Shown one piece after another: positions 14,494 to 17,336 of a DNA stretch of 17,336 bases (within the stretch, counting starts at the first letter, position 1; each line of letters opens with the position of its first letter). The stretch lies in contig DCWI01000117.1 of NCBI GenBank assembly GCA_002328825.1, forward strand, positions 1-17,336. The letters are read 5' to 3'. This DNA is from Nitrospiraceae bacterium UBA2166. Lineage in GTDB: Bacteria; Nitrospirota; Nitrospiria; Nitrospirales; UBA2166. The notes beneath the pieces are model-generated. The model saw only the letters and a program-made list of their open reading frames with translations, was not told the DNA's origin and made no database searches. The position numbers and the translations under genes are program-made.

Positions 14494-15084
14494 ATGCCGT
14501 TACGTCAAGCTCATGTGGAGAGAACAACCTCTGAAACAAGCATCACCATAGACATCACTCTTGATGGAACAGGAGCCAGCAATATCCAGACGACAATACC
14601 ATTTCTGGATCATATGCTAACTATTTTGGCAAAACATGCACTCCTTAACTTAACACTACAGGCTTCTGGTGATACCAAGATAGATGATCACCACTTAGTC
14701 GAAGATATAGGGATTACGTTAGGCGACGCCTTTCGCAAAGCCTTAGGCGAAAAGCAAGGAATCCGACGCTTTGCGTCTTTAGCCGTTCCTCTTGACGAGT
14801 CATTAGCGAATATTACGCTCGACATCAGCGGCAGACCCTACCTTTTGTATCAGGTTCCCCTTCCCCAGCCACAAATCAAAAACTTTGATCTATGCCTGTT
14901 TGAAGAGTTTTTCCGAGCATTTGTCGTCAACGCTGCCATCACTCTTCATATTACTGTCCCCTATGGCCAAAATTCTCACCACATCATAGAAGCCATCTTC
15001 AAGGGCATAGCAAAAGCAATTGAACACGCTATCAGCAAAGATGATCGAATACAGGGAGTTCCCTCCACAAAGGGATCCCTCTAG
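14494..15084 (+). CDS. hisB: Imidazoleglycerol-phosphate dehydratase, monofunctional
   Basis: This enzyme dehydrates imidazole-glycerol phosphate to imidazole-acetol phosphate in the histidine pathway. The 196-residue protein has the duplicated manganese-binding motifs: LDHML (38-42), DDHHLVED (64-71) and SHHIIEA (161-167), and ends with the usual GVPSTKGSL. It lacks the N-terminal histidinol-phosphate phosphatase domain of the enterobacterial bifunctional HisB, so a separate phosphatase is needed elsewhere. I use the ATG at 14494, with AAGG about nine bases upstream and homology beginning soon after. The in-frame ATG at 14464 lies inside hisD. No hisC separates it from hisD. Its stop codon is immediately followed by the hisH ATG. 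Confidence 0.96.
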   Translation: MPLRQAHVERTTSETSITIDITLDGTGASNIQTTIPFLDHMLTILAKHALLNLTLQASGDTKIDDHHLVEDIGITLGDAFRKALGEKQGIRRFASLAVPLDESLANITLDISGRPYLLYQVPLPQPQIKNFDLCLFEEFFRAFVVNAAITLHITVPYGQNSHHIIEAIFKGIAKAIEHAISKDDRIQGVPSTKGSL

Positions 15085-15708
15085 ATGAGCCAGGCGACTA
15101 TCGCCATCATTGACTACGAAATGGGAAATCTCCGGAGTGTTCAAAAGGCGTTTGAGTCAATCGGATGCTCTGCAACCATCACGCGCAACGCTCAAGTCAT
15201 TGACGATGCCAGTCATGTTGTTCTCCCTGGAGTTGGAGCGTTTGGTGATTGCATGCGAAATCTGGAAAGGTTTAAACTGGCTTCTTCTGTTCGAAAAACA
15301 ATCAAAGCAGGAAAGCCGTTTCTCGGTATTTGCCTTGGGCTCCAACTCCTCTTCACTGAAAGTGAGGAGTTTGGAATTCACCGGGGCCTTAACATTTTGC
15401 CAGGCTATGTTGTAAACTTTCACTCGACCAAGACGACAATGAAAATTCCTCACATGGGTTGGAATAAAATCAAGTTTGCGAACCCTATGCCAATTTTTAC
15501 CGGCATCCCTGATGGATCATATTTTTACTTTGTGCACTCGTTTTACGTGAAACCCAATGATCAAACCATTATTGGAACTATAACGGACTATGGCGTATCA
15601 TTTGCCTCTGGAGTCTGGAAAGATAACCTTTTTGCCTGCCAGTTTCACCCTGAAAAGAGCCAGAGATGGGGCATACAAATCCTCAAAAACTTTTCACTTC
15701 TCACCTGA
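15085..15708 (+). CDS. hisH: Imidazole glycerol phosphate synthase, glutaminase subunit
   Basis: HisH is the class I glutamine amidotransferase subunit that feeds ammonia to HisF. The 207-residue protein begins with IAIIDYEMGNLRSV and has the oxyanion region LPGVGAFGDCM, the nucleophile Cys83 in GICLGLQLLF, and the His188/Glu190 pair in FHPEKS, completing the catalytic triad. HPHMGWN-type contacts are present as IPHMGWN. Its ATG abuts the hisB stop with no spacer. The 3' end overlaps the longest reading of the lipoprotein gene. The partner hisF lies two genes downstream. Confidence 0.96.
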   Translation: MSQATIAIIDYEMGNLRSVQKAFESIGCSATITRNAQVIDDASHVVLPGVGAFGDCMRNLERFKLASSVRKTIKAGKPFLGICLGLQLLFTESEEFGIHRGLNILPGYVVNFHSTKTTMKIPHMGWNKIKFANPMPIFTGIPDGSYFYFVHSFYVKPNDQTIIGTITDYGVSFASGVWKDNLFACQFHPEKSQRWGIQILKNFSLLT

Positions 15709-16358
15709 GAACATGGACAATCATGACGCTTGCGATTGTGGTCTGTGCATGTAGCCCACCCACAGTTCAGGTCATCACCTCCCCAGCCTTTCATGGAGAA
15801 GTGATTCCACCAATCGCAATTCTGCCTTTTCAACTTGATTCATCAAAATATTCCACCCAGCAACTTCCACTGAGCAGTAGCGCCGTCGATCCAACTGCTC
15901 CCTCTACAGTGGCCAGACTATTCTACAAGAACATCAGAAAAAATTTTTCTCTCTCTTTAATTCCATTTGACGAAGTTAAAATTGCGATTAATGAGTTCAC
16001 TCTCCCGCCTCTCAACAAAGACCCTTCATATGTCGTCGCCAGAAAAATCGGAAAGGCGCTTGAAGCGAAAACAATCTTGCTTGGCACCGTGAGCCAATAT
16101 CAAGATCGTGTTGGCAATGCACTAGGCATTAGACAAGCAGCCTCTGTCGGGTTTGAAACACGCCTCGTAAATGTTCGTGACGGAAGCGTCCTGTGGGAGG
16201 GACACTTCTTTGAAACTCAACTTCCGATGACATCTGACCTTCAAGGCTTTCTTCAACGTCGTCGTTGGCTTACGGCAAAAGAACTTGCCGAAGACGGAGT
16301 CAATCAAGTTCTAAAGCAAGGATGGGAATCATATCGTGATAATCATTCCAGCCATTGA
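15666..16358 (+). CDS. Predicted lipoprotein with CsgG/TolB-N-like fold, embedded in the his operon
   Basis: This gene does not belong to a known histidine enzyme. The N-terminus carries a short hydrophobic stretch ending in VCAC, a plausible lipobox with Cys29 lipidated. What follows reads like the N-terminal domain shared by CsgG, TolB-N and related periplasmic lipoproteins: IAILPF, a later IGKALEAKTILLGTVSQYQDR, and a strand pair ending in VRDGSVLWEGHFFETQ. These resemblances are from memory. The start is uncertain. The ATG at 15666 lies 43 bp inside hisH and gives a 28-residue leader. The ATG at 15723 leaves too short a leader. A CTG at 15705 would overlap the hisH stop as CTGA and give a typical leader. 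The 3' end overlaps hisA by 23 bp. The coupling suggests constitutive co-expression, but its cellular role is unknown. Confidence 0.8.
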   Translation: MGHTNPQKLFTSHLRTWTIMTLAIVVCACSPPTVQVITSPAFHGEVIPPIAILPFQLDSSKYSTQQLPLSSSAVDPTAPSTVARLFYKNIRKNFSLSLIPFDEVKIAINEFTLPPLNKDPSYVVARKIGKALEAKTILLGTVSQYQDRVGNALGIRQAASVGFETRLVNVRDGSVLWEGHFFETQLPMTSDLQGFLQRRRWLTAKELAEDGVNQVLKQGWESYRDNHSSH

Positions 16359-17097
16359 CCTCAAAGATGGGCGGTGCGTTCGGTTGCGTCAAGGAGACAT
16401 GAATGCTGAAACCGTATACTCCGATGATCCGGTGATGATGGCAACCCAATGGGAAGCTCAAGGAGCACAACGGCTTCATCTTGTCGATCTCAATGGTGCA
16501 GTGGATGGCAACCCACATCACCTCAACGAGATTCAGACGATCGTTTCCACTCTCAGAATTCCAGTTGAAGTTGGCGGAGGCATCCGGGATCTCTCCACAA
16601 TAAGCACCTATCTTGATATGGGCGTACAGTGGGTCATACTCGGCACCACCGCCGTCATGCAACCCTCCATTGTCCAAGAGGCATGTACTCGTTTTCCACA
16701 CCACATCATCATTAGCCTTGATGTAAAAGATGGTTATGTCGCATCACAAGGTTGGTTAGAACAATCAACAGTCACTCCCCGTGATGTTCTCAACACACTT
16801 GCTGACTGTGCACTAGCCGCAGTGGTCTTTACAGATATCAGTCGTGATGGGATGAAAACAGGACCCAACATCGACGCAATTAGAGATATCACAGTAGCAA
16901 CAAATATCCCACTCATCGTATCTGGGGGAGTATCTGGAATCGATGATCTTAGAGCCCTCAAATTTAAAGTTCCATCTATTACAGGCGTCATTGTCGGAAA
17001 GGCGCTATACGATGGAAACCTAGATCTACAGAACGCGCTTGAGGTTCTCAACCCAACTTTCTCATCTCAACCAGATAGCTCAACACAACTGCCATGA
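16336..17097 (+). CDS. hisA: Phosphoribosylformimino-AICAR phosphate isomerase
   Basis: HisA is the (beta/alpha)8-barrel isomerase that performs the Amadori rearrangement of ProFAR to PRFAR, the substrate of HisHF. The 253-residue protein starts IIIPAIDLKDG with catalytic Asp8. The second catalytic Asp lies at 129 in SLDVKDG. Phosphate-binding loops VEVGGGIRD, FTDISRDGMKTG and VSGGVSG show the half-barrel duplication typical of HisA and HisF. The start is a GTG at 16336 inside the end of the lipoprotein gene, chosen because the conserved N-terminus begins exactly there. The stop overlaps the hisF start as ATGA. The C-terminal tail is Ser/Gln-rich and poorly conserved. Confidence 0.96.
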   Translation: MIIIPAIDLKDGRCVRLRQGDMNAETVYSDDPVMMATQWEAQGAQRLHLVDLNGAVDGNPHHLNEIQTIVSTLRIPVEVGGGIRDLSTISTYLDMGVQWVILGTTAVMQPSIVQEACTRFPHHIIISLDVKDGYVASQGWLEQSTVTPRDVLNTLADCALAAVVFTDISRDGMKTGPNIDAIRDITVATNIPLIVSGGVSGIDDLRALKFKVPSITGVIVGKALYDGNLDLQNALEVLNPTFSSQPDSSTQLP

Positions 17098-17336
17098 TCA
17101 CAAAACGTATTATTCCATGTCTCGATGTCAAAGATGGGCGAGTTGTCAAGGGGATCTCATTTGAGAATCTCAGAGATGCCGGCGACCCTGTAGAAATAGC
17201 AGCAATATACGACCGTGATGGGGCTGACGAATTATGTTTTCTCGACATTACAGCCTCATACGAGGAACGATCAACAATTATTGATATCGTCTCGCGAACC
17301 GCGGAGAAAAATTTCATGCCCTTGACGGGAGGAGGG
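17094..17336 (+). CDS. hisF: Imidazole glycerol phosphate synthase, cyclase subunit (partial at right edge)
   Basis: The first 81 codons are present and the gene continues beyond the window. The sequence MITKRIIPCLDVKDGRVVKG contains catalytic Asp11. It is followed by FENLRDAGDPVEIA and ADELCFLDITAS, all characteristic of HisF, which joins PRFAR with HisH-derived ammonia to give IGP and AICAR. The last visible residues read PLTGGG where most HisF proteins have PLTVGGG. Only the next codons would show whether this is a Val-to-Gly change or a deletion. The start overlaps the hisA stop as ATGA. Confidence 0.95.
   Translation, partial: MITKRIIPCLDVKDGRVVKGISFENLRDAGDPVEIAAIYDRDGADELCFLDITASYEERSTIIDIVSRTAEKNFMPLTGGG

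Overview
The window is a compact bacterial chromosomal segment of moderate, slightly AT-leaning composition. It carries housekeeping genes in two divergent blocks, with no RNA genes, insertion sequences, CRISPR arrays or phage genes that I can see. The gene order rho-rpmE-prfA-murA followed directly by hisG-hisD-hisB-hisH-(lipoprotein)-hisA-hisF resembles what I recall from Nitrospirota and related diderm lineages. Two lipobox proteins fit a diderm cell. The phylum assignment is inference from gene order only and is not firm.

Minus-strand block (9-8124, transcribed right to left): uvrC, a UDP-glucuronate 4-epimerase-like sugar epimerase, a divergent YchF/Obg-family NTPase, pyrR, pyrB, pyrC and an SppA-type signal peptide peptidase with a lipobox. 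The epimerase and ychF-like genes overlap by ATGA, and so do pyrC and sppA, so these pairs are probably translationally coupled. pyrR-pyrB-pyrC is a pyrimidine biosynthesis unit: an mRNA-binding regulator, aspartate carbamoyltransferase and class I dihydroorotase.

Divergent spacer (8125-8615): 491 bp between uvrC and rho. It holds a good sigma-70-type promoter pointing at rho (TTGACA, 17 bp, TACGAT), then a leader of about 270 nt with a perfect 7+7 bp inverted repeat just after the predicted start of transcription. No convincing uvrC promoter was recognised.

Plus-strand block (8616-17336): transcription termination factor Rho, zinc-binding ribosomal protein L31, release factor 1, MurA and then histidine biosynthesis genes, packed with overlaps or near-zero spacing from murA to hisF. 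A CsgG/TolB-N-like lipoprotein gene is embedded between hisH and hisA and overlaps both. hisF runs off the right edge. hisC and hisZ are not in the visible cluster, and prmC, often found between prfA and murA, is absent.

I found no new defence, mobile or secretion system here. The most interesting points are smaller. pyrB may start at an AUA codon. The YchF-like protein has Arg for the P-loop Lys and a shortened switch II region. The lipoprotein gene is welded into the his operon. HisD has Glu where the zinc-ligand Gln is expected. The rho and pyrR leaders contain candidate regulatory structure.
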